A DNA stretch of 64,000 nt from Bacteroidales bacterium (GTDB taxonomy: Bacteria > Bacteroidota > Bacteroidia > Bacteroidales > UBA932). Of this stretch, positions 1 through 8,230 are shown one piece after another. Within the stretch, counting starts at the first letter, position 1. Every line of letters begins with the position of its first letter. The stretch covers positions 1 through 64,000 of the forward strand of contig SUYR01000009.1 in NCBI GenBank assembly GCA_015060335.1. The letters are read 5' to 3'. Both the position numbers and the translations under genes were made by a program. Below the pieces are notes generated by a model. The model was not told the DNA's origin and ran no database searches. It worked only from the letters and a program-made list of their open reading frames with translations.

Positions 1-113
1 AGATGAACGCTGCCATTGCTACTTATAACTCATCTGCTGCCGAAGGCAAGACCTGTCCTTACATTTGGCAGGCAGGTACCGATGGTTATCCTACGCTGGT
101 AAAGAGCGAATAA
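1..113 (+). CDS. C-terminal end of a surface or secreted protein (partial)
   Basis: The frame is open from the window edge to a TAA at 111-113 and gives about 36 residues ending in WQAGTDGYPTLVKSE. Tails of this type (aromatic residue, GTDGYPTL, short polar end) are common at the ends of Bacteroidales extracellular proteins with GLUG-type or leucine-rich repeats. That match is from memory of the family, and the fragment is too short to prove it. A perfect hairpin follows five bases after the stop, which supports a real gene end. Confidence 0.5.
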   Translation, partial: MNAAIATYNSSAAEGKTCPYIWQAGTDGYPTLVKSE

Positions 114-117
114 ACAA

Positions 118-157
118 TTATAGGGCATACGGCAACCCAATGCCGTATGCCCTATAA
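118..157 (+). terminator. Perfect 17-bp hairpin after the first gene
   Basis: Two perfectly complementary 17-base arms (118-134 and 141-157) enclose a six-base loop, five bases after the upstream stop. There is no clear T-run, so termination is inferred from position and stem strength. Confidence 0.55.
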
Positions 158-159
158 GT

Positions 160-207
160 TATAAATCGCGTAGAGTACGATTAGATCAGTATTCTCCGCG
201 ATTTATA
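160..207. repeat. Interrupted inverted repeat
   Basis: An 11-base arm (160-170) is repeated in inverse at 197-207 with 26 bases between. It lies directly behind the preceding hairpin. It could be a second terminator stem or an operator-like site; nothing identifies a function. Confidence 0.35.
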
Positions 208-237
208 TATGTGTCAAGAGATTAGGCTTATAATACA

Positions 238-381
238 ATGCTCTTTGGCAATTTCTCCCGCTGGTTCAAGTCCATCACCGGAATGACAGCCGTCACCTGG
301 CGTAATATGTGCCGTGCTGAAAATGCAGAAAAATCTGAAAAAATTCGTGAAATTGTGGAAGATTCGGATATGATGCATTAA
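238..381 (+). CDS. Possible small protein, 47 residues, unrecognised
   Basis: An ATG at 238 opens 47 codons to a TAA at 379-381 that are absent from the ORF track. The product starts MLFGNFSRWFKS and ends with a charged stretch (AEKSEKIREIVEDSD) that looks more protein-like than the opposite-strand ORF at the same place. No strong ribosome binding site is visible, as is usual in Bacteroidota. I do not recognise it; it may be a small real gene or chance. Confidence 0.2.
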   Translation: MLFGNFSRWFKSITGMTAVTWRNMCRAENAEKSEKIREIVEDSDMMH

Positions 382-410
382 AACTTTGGGACCAATTTGG
401 AGCCAAAACG

Positions 411-446
411 AAAAAATCGCCCTCTCAGACATCTGAGAGGGCGATT
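411..446 (-). terminator. Intrinsic terminator of the tRNA-Arg gene
   Basis: Read on the minus strand, a perfect 14-bp stem (433-446 with 415-428, four-base loop) is followed by a T-run (the A-run at 411-416 on plus). It starts five bases after the tRNA 3' end. Confidence 0.85.
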
Positions 447-450
447 AAAG

Positions 451-524
451 TGATTCGGTTGGGATTCGAACCCAAGACCCACAGCTTAGAAGGCTGTTGC
501 TCTATCCAGCTGAGCTACCGAACC
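451..524 (-). tRNA. tRNA-Arg (anticodon TCT)
   Basis: The reverse complement folds into a complete cloverleaf. The seven-base acceptor stem starts GGTTCGG and pairs with CCGAATC. The D arm contains AGCTCAGCTGGATAGAGC. The anticodon loop CTTCTAA sits on a five-base stem, and the T arm has TTCGAAT. The anticodon TCT reads AGA codons. CCA is not encoded and the discriminator base is A. It has its own upstream -7 box and a strong terminator, so it is probably transcribed alone. Confidence 0.95.
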
Positions 525-575
525 GATCCTTGTTGGCTTTCGGGGTTTCAGCGGGGCTGATTCCGAAAGTGGGTG

Positions 576-583
576 CAAATATA
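576..583 (-). promoter_or_regulatory. -7 box (TATATTTG) for tRNA-Arg
   Basis: The minus strand reads TATATTTG, a match to the Bacteroidota -7 consensus TAnnTTTG, 51 bases upstream of the tRNA. No clear TTG -33 element was found at the usual spacing. Confidence 0.55.
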
Positions 584-711
584 GGGATTTTCTTTGATAT
601 TTCAAAATGTCTGTTGGATTTCGAGGATAATTAATATTATTTCTTCGAAATTTTGGGGCGGGCTGGTTAATGAATTTTAGATGCGTTGTACTCTCTGAAA
701 TGATAGAAAGC

Positions 712-747
712 GTGCCGCGGGGTGCTGAATCCGACACCTCAGGACAC
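712..747. repeat. 36-bp palindrome, family A (copy 1)
   Basis: Imperfect inverted repeat starting GTGCCGCGGGGTG and ending CACCTCAGGACAC. It has the same 36-base length and loop pattern as the copies at 797, 59360, 59580 and 59841, and is the most diverged copy seen. Confidence 0.65.
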
Positions 748-796
748 GCTGACTTTCTGTAAGGTGTTTATGTTTAGTGGGTTACGATATTTGGCT

Positions 797-832
797 GTGC
801 CGCGTGGTGCTAAAATCAACACCCCGCGGCAC
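797..832. repeat. 36-bp palindrome, family A (copy 2)
   Basis: Arms GTGCCGCGTGGTG and CACCCCGCGGCAC are complementary except at one position, with a ten-base A-rich loop. Same element as copy 1 (50 bases away) and as the copies beside the Rpn gene almost 59 kb further on. Confidence 0.75.
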
Positions 833-925
833 GGTCTGACTGAAAAAGTGGATGCTTGCTACATCAGGAGAGGGAGGTCACTGCATCAATATATCTCTTA
901 CAGGAATATGGACGGATTGTGATGT

Positions 926-1504
926 TCAGTATGAACTTTTCCGGACGAGACGTGTTGAGTATGAGATGTCCGAGCCGGAGTAGTGCCAGCTTATGAGCAG
1001 GAGGTCGTGGGTGCGATGTGCTTCTTCGATGACTATCACAATAGGATTGCCGTCGCAAGGGTATGAAAGGCGGGTGTTGTGGAAGTAGGCTGTGTTGTCG
1101 TTGTGTTCGTAGGTGCCGTATGAACCGGATGCTCCTGTGGCGGTGACGCTGACTTTGTTGTCGCACAGAAAGTCGATTGTCAGTCTGGAAGGCGTACCAT
1201 CTGGTACTTCGTCTCCAAGGTTACTTTCTGTTTCCTCTCCGTTCTGTGCCTCACTAAGACCATCTGCCGATTCCCCAGTACCGTCTCCTATAGATCTCTT
1301 ATATCTTCTGTCTGCCGATCTGTCATGATTGTTCTCTACCTCCCCAAACCCTCGGGCCACCTCCTTCCACTCCTCGCAGACCCAAAGCGTCCGGTAGAAC
1401 TGGTCGTCTGGTTCGTCGTAGATGCAGGAATTCGTAAATAGCAATAGAAACAGCAATACGGAAATGCGGAGGGGAGTGTCCGCAGTTGTGAAAAAAGTTT
1501 TCAT
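926..1504 (-). CDS. Putative lipoprotein of unknown function
   Basis: 192 residues. The N-terminus has a hydrophobic segment (ISVLLFLLLF) and a lipobox-like TNSC, so it is probably a lipoprotein with Cys at about residue 27. Residues about 50-105 are acidic, Ser/Gly-rich and low in hydrophobics, which suggests a disordered linker or insertion. The last 85 residues alternate in a way typical of a small beta-sandwich or barrel (LTIDFLCDNKVSVTATG, YGTYEHNDNTAYFHN). I do not recognise a named family. It stands alone on the minus strand, with family A palindromes downstream that may end its transcript. Confidence 0.7.
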   Translation of the reverse strand: MKTFFTTADTPLRISVLLFLLLFTNSCIYDEPDDQFYRTLWVCEEWKEVARGFGEVENNHDRSADRRYKRSIGDGTGESADGLSEAQNGEETESNLGDEVPDGTPSRLTIDFLCDNKVSVTATGASGSYGTYEHNDNTAYFHNTRLSYPCDGNPIVIVIEEAHRTHDLLLISWHYSGSDISYSTRLVRKSSY

Positions 1505-1508
1505 GTGT

Positions 1509-1539
1509 GAGATGTTAAGCGTTAGTTAACGCCCATCTC
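1509..1539. repeat. Inverted repeat between lipoprotein and DUF368 genes
   Basis: GAGATG...CATCTC arms enclose an inner GCGTTA/TAACGC pair. It lies downstream of the DUF368 gene and just before the lipoprotein start, so it could end the first transcript. There is no T-run; the role is uncertain. Confidence 0.3.
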
Positions 1540-1570
1540 AAGTATTATGCCGGTGTCATGGAGCCGCAGC

Positions 1571-2563
1571 TCAGGCTTTATTCTTGCCTGCAATCACCTT
1601 GCCCGCTACCTCGATGCCGCTTACCAGGCAGAAACCTATAAGGGCAAATATGATGGCGCTGCCGATATGCATCTGTACCATCGGCTCGAACTCTGCCAAT
1701 GCAGCCTCTCCAAGCTCAGCCGCCTCAGGGAACTGTGAACATACGATGGCTTCCATATTGCTCCAAGGCCATACTTTCACCAGAGAACCAACTATGAACC
1801 CTGCCAGGACGATAAGGGTCTCCTTGTGCCAGCGGGCGAGTAGCCAGTGAAGGAATTTGCTGAATCCGAGGATGCCGACAACTACTCCGACAAGAAATAC
1901 GGTGAGCACGAGGAACGATTCCCAGAAAATGGCTGATGATGCCCCGGAAGCGCCCCAGAGAGCTCCGATATTTCCCACAAAGGATGATATTGTCCCCATT
2001 ATATACTGGTATTTGCCAAGGATCAGGAGTATGAAACTGCCTGATATTCCGGGGAGTACCATGGCGCAGATGGCGAGGGCTCCGCTAAGGAATATGAACC
2101 ACAGGGCGTCGGGGGTGTTGACTGGCGAAAGGGTACACACCGTTACTCCGAGAATGATTCCGAAAGCCAGAAACGCACCTTCACGCAGCTTCCATCCTGA
2201 GATCCCGCGCAGAATGAACAGGGAGGATGCGACTATGAGACCGAAGAAGAATGCCCATGTCTGGATAGGATAGTCGGACAGCAGCATCTGCATCAGACCG
2301 GCCAGCAGCACTACACTTGTGCAGATTCCTGCGCAAAGCGACAAGAGAAATCCGCCGTTGATATGCTTCCAGAAATCGCGGAAATGTCCGTGCATGAGCA
2401 TGCGTACGGCTTTTGCGTCAATTTTTGCAATCGATCCCACGAATTCGTCATATATTCCCATAATGAAGGCAATGGTGCCTCCGGAAACTCCAGGGATGAC
2501 ATCGGCAGCTCCCATACAGGCGCCTTTCACCCCTATCATCAGATAATCTTTCAGTTTTCTCAT
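1571..2563 (-). CDS. DUF368 membrane protein (PopT-type undecaprenyl-phosphate translocase family)
   Basis: 330 residues from the MRKLKDYL start. The track's longer start is less likely, because the chosen ATG overlaps the upstream stop as ATGA (minus strand, 2560-2563). The N-terminus carries the family signature GAADVIPGVSGGTIAF, and a second, similar motif (MVLPGISGSFILLILG) lies mid-protein, as expected for the two-fold repeat of DUF368. About eight to ten hydrophobic segments are visible. Work on this family links it to flipping the undecaprenyl-phosphate carrier lipid back across the inner membrane for cell-wall and glycan synthesis; that role is family knowledge. It is the last gene of the overlapping trio with DUF6913 and PfkB. 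Confidence 0.9.
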   Translation of the reverse strand: MRKLKDYLMIGVKGACMGAADVIPGVSGGTIAFIMGIYDEFVGSIAKIDAKAVRMLMHGHFRDFWKHINGGFLLSLCAGICTSVVLLAGLMQMLLSDYPIQTWAFFFGLIVASSLFILRGISGWKLREGAFLAFGIILGVTVCTLSPVNTPDALWFIFLSGALAICAMVLPGISGSFILLILGKYQYIMGTISSFVGNIGALWGASGASSAIFWESFLVLTVFLVGVVVGILGFSKFLHWLLARWHKETLIVLAGFIVGSLVKVWPWSNMEAIVCSQFPEAAELGEAALAEFEPMVQMHIGSAIIFALIGFCLVSGIEVAGKVIAGKNKA

Positions 2564-3102
2564 TTCGCAATCTTTCCAAGAAATTCCACTATGGCAGAGA
2601 AGACTTGACAACTTCCGGACCGAAGCACGTCATTGCGTTTGCCGGAAATGACCATGTCGAAGCAATGCCCCTCATATGCCTTCCTGCCTATCTTGAATTT
2701 TGCGGCAGAACACTTTGACAGAAAGTCCACAGCGAAATCTGTTGTGTCGACAAGAGATATGAACAGGTCGCAAGGGTCCTCTATCAGCCTGGCCACCTTT
2801 TCATATGAAGGCATGCCTATCCAGTTCAGGTCATTTCGGGCTACAGTGGTCTGTATGCTGGTGAGCAGAAGCTCATTCTTGCCAAGTTTTCTGAAGTCAA
2901 AGAAATATATGGATACCTTCACGCCTGCAGTGCGTCCCCACGAGAGGATCTCCTCTTTCAGTACGTCCCATTCCGCTTCCTCGACATCGATGACGATGTT
3001 GGCAGATGATATCTCGGAAACGGGTATGATGCCCGTAGGCACAGCCTTGCTATATTTTCTTACCGCCCTTCTGCGGAAGAATTTCTTTATTGATTCAAAC
3101 AT
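2560..3102 (-). CDS. DUF6913-like conserved Bacteroidota protein
   Basis: 180 residues from MFESIKKFFRRR; the track's extra 36 N-terminal residues lie in the preceding gene and look like read-through. It is a cytosolic alpha/beta-type protein with a basic N-terminal helix. The pattern FFDFRKLGKNELL followed by DLFISLVDT resembles DUF6913 proteins, a small conserved family of unknown function; the assignment is by recall. It overlaps the PfkB gene by 16 bases and the DUF368 gene by four, so the three are almost certainly co-translated. Confidence 0.75.
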   Translation of the reverse strand: MFESIKKFFRRRAVRKYSKAVPTGIIPVSEISSANIVIDVEEAEWDVLKEEILSWGRTAGVKVSIYFFDFRKLGKNELLLTSIQTTVARNDLNWIGMPSYEKVARLIEDPCDLFISLVDTTDFAVDFLSKCSAAKFKIGRKAYEGHCFDMVISGKRNDVLRSGSCQVFSAIVEFLGKIAK

Positions 3103-4079
3103 ATCAGTTCGTTTATTTCTTTCTTTGCCGCATTCCAACGCGGCTGGTCTATCTTTGTTCCTACCACTTCTACTACTTTTGCAGCTATTGCAGAGCCGAT
3201 GTCTCCGCATGTCTTCAGCGGCATCCCTATGGAATGAGCATATAAGAATCCGGCTGCATACAGGTCTCCTGCTCCTGTTGCATCGATGGCAGCAGCCGGT
3301 CTTGCTTGGATGAAATGCAGTTCATCTCCTCTTCTGACCATTGATCCGTCCTTGCCGATCTTGACTACTGCGGTATCGCATATCCGTGCGATACTGTCGA
3401 GAGCTTCTCTTGGCGGCAGTCCTGTAAATGCTTCAGCCTCTGTCTCATTGGCAAAAACGATATCTACATATTCCTCGACAATCTCATGCAGGAACTCAAT
3501 ATTGGCTTCCACTACATTATACGAAGCCAGATCAATCGAAATCCTGCATCCTGCTGCCTTGGCAAGCTCAATAGCTCTCCTTACAGTAGCCTGATTCTGA
3601 ACGAGATAGCCTTCTGTATGGAAATAATCCCAACCCTCAAACCATTCTGGATGTAGGTCGTCAGGCGCAAGCTCAAGTGCAGCTCCGAGGTATACGGCGA
3701 ACGTACGCTCTGCATTAGGAGGCGTAATCAGTACCATAGCCCTGCCTGTAGGATTGTCTCCCTTCAAAAGAATGGATCTGATACCGTCCTTTTCCTGATT
3801 GCTCTTGAAGAGACTGCCGAGATCGTCATCGCCCACCTTCCCTATGAAACCGGACTCCATGCCGAAAGTGGCTGCTCCGTTGATCGTATTTGCAGCGGAA
3901 CCACCGGCAACCAGATCTGCACCAAGCTGTTTGAGTTTTTCCCATATCCTGTTGCCTGTTTCTCTGTCAACATGCTGCATGCTGCCTTTCGGAAGTGCCA
4001 GCTCTTGCAGGAGAGTGTCATCCGGAAGTATAGCCAATATGTCTGTAAGGGCGTTGCCGATTCCCAATATCGATGCCAT
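3087..4079 (-). CDS. PfkB-family kinase, probably adenosine kinase-like
   Basis: 330 residues. The ribokinase fold is shown by the N-terminal GGSAANTINGAATFG motif (sugar/nucleoside binding) and the C-terminal DATGAGD motif at about residues 266-272, which contains the catalytic base Asp and the anion hole. The family transfers phosphate from ATP to a sugar or nucleoside. In Bacteroidales, proteins of this length and pattern are usually named adenosine kinase or PfkB family carbohydrate kinase; the substrate cannot be read from sequence. It is the first gene of a three-gene overlapping operon, with a TACTTTTG -7 box just upstream. Confidence 0.9.
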   Translation of the reverse strand: MASILGIGNALTDILAILPDDTLLQELALPKGSMQHVDRETGNRIWEKLKQLGADLVAGGSAANTINGAATFGMESGFIGKVGDDDLGSLFKSNQEKDGIRSILLKGDNPTGRAMVLITPPNAERTFAVYLGAALELAPDDLHPEWFEGWDYFHTEGYLVQNQATVRRAIELAKAAGCRISIDLASYNVVEANIEFLHEIVEEYVDIVFANETEAEAFTGLPPREALDSIARICDTAVVKIGKDGSMVRRGDELHFIQARPAAAIDATGAGDLYAAGFLYAHSIGMPLKTCGDIGSAIAAKVVEVVGTKIDQPRWNAAKKEINELICLNQ

Positions 4080-4096
4080 GCCGTACCTTTTTATGT

Positions 4097-4104
4097 CAAA
4101 AGTA
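4097..4104 (-). promoter_or_regulatory. -7 box (TACTTTTG) for the PfkB operon
   Basis: Minus-strand TACTTTTG fits TAnnTTTG and ends 17 bases before the PfkB ATG, so a short leader is expected. No clear -33 element is visible. Confidence 0.5.
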
Positions 4105-4124
4105 CAAAGTTAGCAACTTTTGCG

Positions 4125-4132
4125 TAACTTTG
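4125..4132 (+). promoter_or_regulatory. -7 box (TAACTTTG) for the flippase-like gene
   Basis: TAACTTTG ends only seven bases before the ATG at 4140. With the usual start point about five to seven bases downstream, the mRNA would be leaderless or nearly so. It is divergent from the PfkB promoter in a 60-base gap. Confidence 0.5.
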
Positions 4133-4139
4133 CAGTCTT

Positions 4140-5105
4140 ATGGATATAAAGAAAATATTGAAATACGTCATATCTGCGGTAATTGCTGCTGTTCTTCTCT
4201 GGTTTTCATTTCGAGATGTTGAATGGACTCAGTTTGCAGAAGGGCTCAAGTCATGCCGTTGGAGCCTGATAGCACTGTCAATGGCAGCCGGCTCTTTTGC
4301 CTTCTGGCTCAGAGGTTTGAGGTGGCGTCAGCTGCTGTTGCCTATCGCTCCGGAAACAAAGCGGATCACTACATTCGACGGTGTCAACATAGGAAACATC
4401 TCCAACTTTGTGTTTCCGCGTATAGGAGAATTCGTAAGGTGCGGTGTAATCGTGAGGAGGACTTCAGCTACATATGACAAGGTGCTCGGGACAGTCGTAC
4501 TGGAGAGAGGCTGGGAGCTGCTTGTGATGCTTCTTATGCTTGCCATAGTGGTTGTGGCGCGTTTCGAACGTTTCGGCAGTTTCTTCATTGAAGAAATCTG
4601 GGAACCGATGTCTCAGAAGTTCAATATGTGGTGGATGGTTACCATTTCGGCCTTCCTGTTGGCTGGCGTATTGTATCTTATCCGGCGCTATCGGGATACG
4701 AACCCCTTCTGTTCAAAAGTCTGGAGAATATTTCGTGGCCTTGCCCAGGGGTTTCTCAGCTGCCTGCATATGGAAAAGAAATGGATGTTCTTTGCCTATA
4801 CTCTCATGATATGGATGTGCTACTGGTTTATGGCGGCGTGCTCGATGTGGGCGACCCCGTTCCTGAGTCAGCTCGATGTTGTTGATGCACTCTTTCTGTC
4901 ACTTGTGGGTGGTCTCGGCTTTGCTGTCCCTGTACCTGGAGGAATCGGGGCTTTCCATTTCGTCATCACCCTTGCACTTTCAGCAGTCTATGGAATACCG
5001 ATGGAGACAGGTATCATCTATGCTACCATTTCACATACATCTCAGGCGATAACGCAGATTGTCTTCGGCGCTCTCTCGTACACATATGAAACGGTTGTGA
5101 AATAA
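4140..5105 (+). CDS. Flippase-like / lysylphosphatidylglycerol synthase transmembrane family (UPF0104) protein
   Basis: 321 residues with about eight hydrophobic segments. Typical features of the LPG synthase TM-region family are present: an early WFSFRDVEW turn, FWLRGLRWRQLL, NISNFVFPRIGEFVRCGVI in the first third, and the C-terminal VGGLGFAVPVPGGIGAFH motif before the last helices. There is no soluble aminoacyl-transferase domain, so it is the membrane part only. Such proteins are thought to move or modify lipids in the inner membrane; the substrate is unknown. It faces away from the PfkB operon. Confidence 0.88.
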   Translation: MDIKKILKYVISAVIAAVLLWFSFRDVEWTQFAEGLKSCRWSLIALSMAAGSFAFWLRGLRWRQLLLPIAPETKRITTFDGVNIGNISNFVFPRIGEFVRCGVIVRRTSATYDKVLGTVVLERGWELLVMLLMLAIVVVARFERFGSFFIEEIWEPMSQKFNMWWMVTISAFLLAGVLYLIRRYRDTNPFCSKVWRIFRGLAQGFLSCLHMEKKWMFFAYTLMIWMCYWFMAACSMWATPFLSQLDVVDALFLSLVGGLGFAVPVPGGIGAFHFVITLALSAVYGIPMETGIIYATISHTSQAITQIVFGALSYTYETVVK

Positions 5106-5120
5106 CTCGATTATTAAAGG

Positions 5121-5151
5121 TTGAATATTTTGAAAATAAGTCGTACATTTG
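5121..5151 (+). promoter_or_regulatory. Promoter of the first SusC gene (TTG - 20 bp - TACATTTG)
   Basis: TTG at 5121-5123 and TACATTTG at 5144-5151 are 20 bases apart, matching both Bacteroidota promoter elements. The expected start point leaves a leader of about 15 bases before the SusC ATG. This is the best complete promoter seen in the window. Confidence 0.7.
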
Positions 5152-5171
5152 CCGTTTCAACGACTTGACTT

Positions 5172-8100
5172 ATGAGACGCATCCCCGCAATCATATTCAG
5201 TATTCTTATACTTATCGCCGCTCCGCACGTCCTGAAATCTCAGACAAAAGGGCGGTATGTTTTATCTGGTCAGGTGACAGACAGCTATGATGAGCCCCTT
5301 GCCGGAGCTTCGGTCTATATCCGTGGGCATATCAAGGACGGAACATCCACTGACTCGAACGGATATTTCTCACTGGAATTGCCTGATACAAAGAAGATCA
5401 TAATCGAAGCCTCATTTCTCGGGATGAAACCTTACACCGTGGAATTTACCGGTCAAAAGGAAATTCTCATCGTAATGGAGGACGATGCCAATATGATGGA
5501 AAGTGCCATCGTGATGGGAAAGCAGAACATCAACGACCTTGATATCAGAGCCAAGGCCGGAGTAATAAATTCCGTGGATATGGATCGTCTTCAGGACCGT
5601 CCTGTGATGGATCTTTCACTTTCTCTTCAAGGATCGGCTCCCGGTCTGATTGTTACAAACAGAGGAGACCTTGGTACGAAACCGGAAATACGCATACGTG
5701 GAAACTCTTCCTTCAGAAAAGGAGATGTCGCCAATGAACCTCTCTATGTGCTTGATGGTCAGGTTATTTCTTCAGATGCATTCATGACCCTCAATCCTCT
5801 CGATATAGCGGATATAAAGATTCTCAAAGATGCGGTGGCATGTGCGCTTTACGGTACAAAGGCTGCTAACGGCGTGCTTGAAATCACGTCTGTCAGGGGA
5901 ACCAGCGGTGATACCATGGTCACTTATGATTTCAATGGTGGCGTCACATTCAGAGGGCGTAGGGGAGTACAGATGATGGAGACTGATGAGAAACTGGAAC
6001 TGGAACGCAGACTCAAGAACATTGAGGCCCCGGGATACAGATACAGCGAGGACTATTACAGGAGATATTTCGCAAGGGATCCGAATCTTGACCAGATGAT
6101 TGCAGAGGGAAAGGCTATTCTGGACGGGCTGCGTCAGACCAATACCGACTGGTTCAAGGAACTGCTCAGAAACGATTTCTATCAGCGTCACAATCTTAGT
6201 GTCAGGGGCGGAAACAACAAGACATCCTACTATGCTTCAGCCAATTACAGCTATCAGGGAGGACAAGTGCCGGGTAATGATGTCAACAGGTTTACAGGCC
6301 GTATGAGTCTCGATCAGGCGGTAGGAACCAAAGGATTTGTGTCGCTCAGTGTTAGCGGAGGATATTCCAAGGCCAACAGTCCCAATGGTTCGACCTATTC
6401 GCCTACATCGCTCATATATGAGTTGAATCCATATGAGAGCAAGACCAGCGGTGAACTGTTCTCCTACCCTAACCGCACATACAATGACCTTGTCTATCAG
6501 TTTGACAGGACATCTACAGAGAAACGCTTCGGTACTACTGCAAGTATCAATCTCGAGCCGTTGGAGGGCTTGACCATAGGTGCGGTTGCAGGACTTGACT
6601 TCGTTCTTTCGGAGTCATTGGAGTTTACGCCTTCCACAGCTTATGAGGAACAGAGAAGCGGAGCAGCGAAAAACGAGCTCGGAAAGATTTCCAAGTCAAA
6701 GAATACCAATTCCAACGTCACGACCAACGTACGTGTGACATGGAACAGGACATTCGGCAAGCACGACGTGACGCTTGGTGCCAATACAGACTACTATTGG
6801 GATAATATGGACAATATGTCCGTTACAGGATATGGAGTCGGCCAATTGAAGAGCATGGCTGCAATCAACCAGTCAATCGAGGGTAACCGCAAGGTAAGTA
6901 CATCGAACTTCCGGGAAAAGACGGCACAGTTAGGTATAGGACTCCTGGGAGGATACTGCTATGACGGCATATACGATATATTCGGAACATATAAGGCAGA
7001 CGCTTCGTCGATTCTGCCCAAGGACAAGCGCTGGAATGCTGCATGGGCTGTCGGTGTCGGATGGAATGTGAAGGATTATGCATTCATGAAGGATTGGGAT
7101 CCCATCTCTGCCCTGAGAATAAAAGCCTCATATGGCCGGACTGCCTCGCTTGCGGGTGTGTCACCTTCGCTTACAGTAGGTACATTCTCATATCTTGAAG
7201 ACAGTTACGGTGATATAAGGCTGCTTGAACTTATGGCTCTCTACAATGACCGTCTGAAGCCGGAACAGACAGTATCGACCGAAGTCGGCATCTCTATGGG
7301 ACTGTTCAACAGATTGACAATTGATGTGGGATGGTATGACCGCAGGACAGAGGATGCGCTTCTTGATGTGCCTATCCCGGCATCTAACGGCTTTACGACT
7401 CTTAAAAGGAATATCGGAATTCTCAGCAATTCCGGATTAGAGACCACGCTAAGTGCCAGGATCATTGACAGAAGCGATTTCAGAGTCAATCTCCGCCTGT
7501 CTTTGGCATACAACCGCAATAAGGTCATCGACCTCTATGATGGAGACCGTCTCTACACAAGCGAGGACACCATAATCCCGGATTATGAGGTAGGCCAGGC
7601 ATACGATATGATATATGGACCGATATCATTGGGACTTGATCCTATGTCCGGACTCCCTGTATTCAAGGGAGCTGACGGAAGGGAAATTCAGGCCACAGAG
7701 AAGCTTACTCGAGAGGATATGGTTCCTCTGGGACATTCAGTGCCGCCTTATAACGGCACCATAAATCTGAGTTTCACATATAAGCAGCTGGAGTTCGATG
7801 CCGACTTCTATTACGTCTTCGGTGGCATCAAGACATATGCCTATGCGTATGTGCGAGATTATGATGATGCCAACAGAAACGCAGTAAGAGGTCAGGTGCA
7901 GAATATGTGGTTCCAGAAAGGAGACGAGAACAAGATATATCATACTCCGTTCTATTCGTCTTCAGCCATTGAGAATCTTACCATGTGGCCCAACAGCAGG
8001 TCAATAGGAAGCAGCGATTATCTCCGTCTGTCAATGCTCTCTCTGCGATACCGTTTCCCTCATTCATTCATAAAGAAGCTTGGAGGAATCGTCAAATATG

Positions 8101-8228
8101 GAAATGTAGCCATTCAGGCATCCAATCTATTTACATTGACCCGCTATAAGGAGTCCGATCCGGAGTCAGGATCTTTTGTGGGAGCTCAGCAGCCGATACT
8201 TACGTTTAACCTCAGTCTTTCGTTCTAA
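5172..8228 (+). CDS. SusC/RagA-family TonB-dependent outer-membrane transporter
   Basis: 1018 residues. In order: signal peptide (IPAIIFSILILIAAPHV), carboxypeptidase-regulatory-like domain at about 30-115 (SGQVTDSYDEPLAGASVYI), plug domain with the SusC signatures RIRGNSSF, EPLYVLDGQ, ADIKILKDA and ALYGTKAANGVLEI, then a long beta-barrel ending in an aromatic strand (LTFNLSLSF). There is no STN domain, so it is not expected to signal to an anti-sigma factor. SusC proteins import a ligand captured by the SusD lid. The paired SusD starts two bases after its stop. The plug is slightly unusual in having IKDGTSTDS and a short linker before the barrel. The M16 and ChaN-like neighbours hint at a peptide or cofactor-type ligand instead of a glycan; this is inference. 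Confidence 0.95.
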   Translation: MRRIPAIIFSILILIAAPHVLKSQTKGRYVLSGQVTDSYDEPLAGASVYIRGHIKDGTSTDSNGYFSLELPDTKKIIIEASFLGMKPYTVEFTGQKEILIVMEDDANMMESAIVMGKQNINDLDIRAKAGVINSVDMDRLQDRPVMDLSLSLQGSAPGLIVTNRGDLGTKPEIRIRGNSSFRKGDVANEPLYVLDGQVISSDAFMTLNPLDIADIKILKDAVACALYGTKAANGVLEITSVRGTSGDTMVTYDFNGGVTFRGRRGVQMMETDEKLELERRLKNIEAPGYRYSEDYYRRYFARDPNLDQMIAEGKAILDGLRQTNTDWFKELLRNDFYQRHNLSVRGGNNKTSYYASANYSYQGGQVPGNDVNRFTGRMSLDQAVGTKGFVSLSVSGGYSKANSPNGSTYSPTSLIYELNPYESKTSGELFSYPNRTYNDLVYQFDRTSTEKRFGTTASINLEPLEGLTIGAVAGLDFVLSESLEFTPSTAYEEQRSGAAKNELGKISKSKNTNSNVTTNVRVTWNRTFGKHDVTLGANTDYYWDNMDNMSVTGYGVGQLKSMAAINQSIEGNRKVSTSNFREKTAQLGIGLLGGYCYDGIYDIFGTYKADASSILPKDKRWNAAWAVGVGWNVKDYAFMKDWDPISALRIKASYGRTASLAGVSPSLTVGTFSYLEDSYGDIRLLELMALYNDRLKPEQTVSTEVGISMGLFNRLTIDVGWYDRRTEDALLDVPIPASNGFTTLKRNIGILSNSGLETTLSARIIDRSDFRVNLRLSLAYNRNKVIDLYDGDRLYTSEDTIIPDYEVGQAYDMIYGPISLGLDPMSGLPVFKGADGREIQATEKLTREDMVPLGHSVPPYNGTINLSFTYKQLEFDADFYYVFGGIKTYAYAYVRDYDDANRNAVRGQVQNMWFQKGDENKIYHTPFYSSSAIENLTMWPNSRSIGSSDYLRLSMLSLRYRFPHSFIKKLGGIVKYGNVAIQASNLFTLTRYKESDPESGSFVGAQQPILTFNLSLSF

Positions 8229-8230
8229 GC

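Larger units (their letters stand above)
525..925. other. Intergenic stretch with two palindromic repeats
   Basis: About 400 bases without a convincing gene. It holds the predicted tRNA promoter (576-583) and two copies of a 36-bp palindrome (712-747, 797-832). The listed ORFs at 486-737 and 722-922 run through the tRNA or the palindromes and look like chance. Confidence 0.6.

Noticed and set aside
486-922. ORFs at 486-737 (minus) and 722-922 (plus)
   Set aside because: They overlap the tRNA or the palindromes, have no homology I recognise and low-quality composition.
2560-3313. Plus-strand ORF 2633-3313 and similar long antisense ORFs in the PfkB/DUF6913 region
   Set aside because: They are shadows of genes with clear family motifs on the minus strand.
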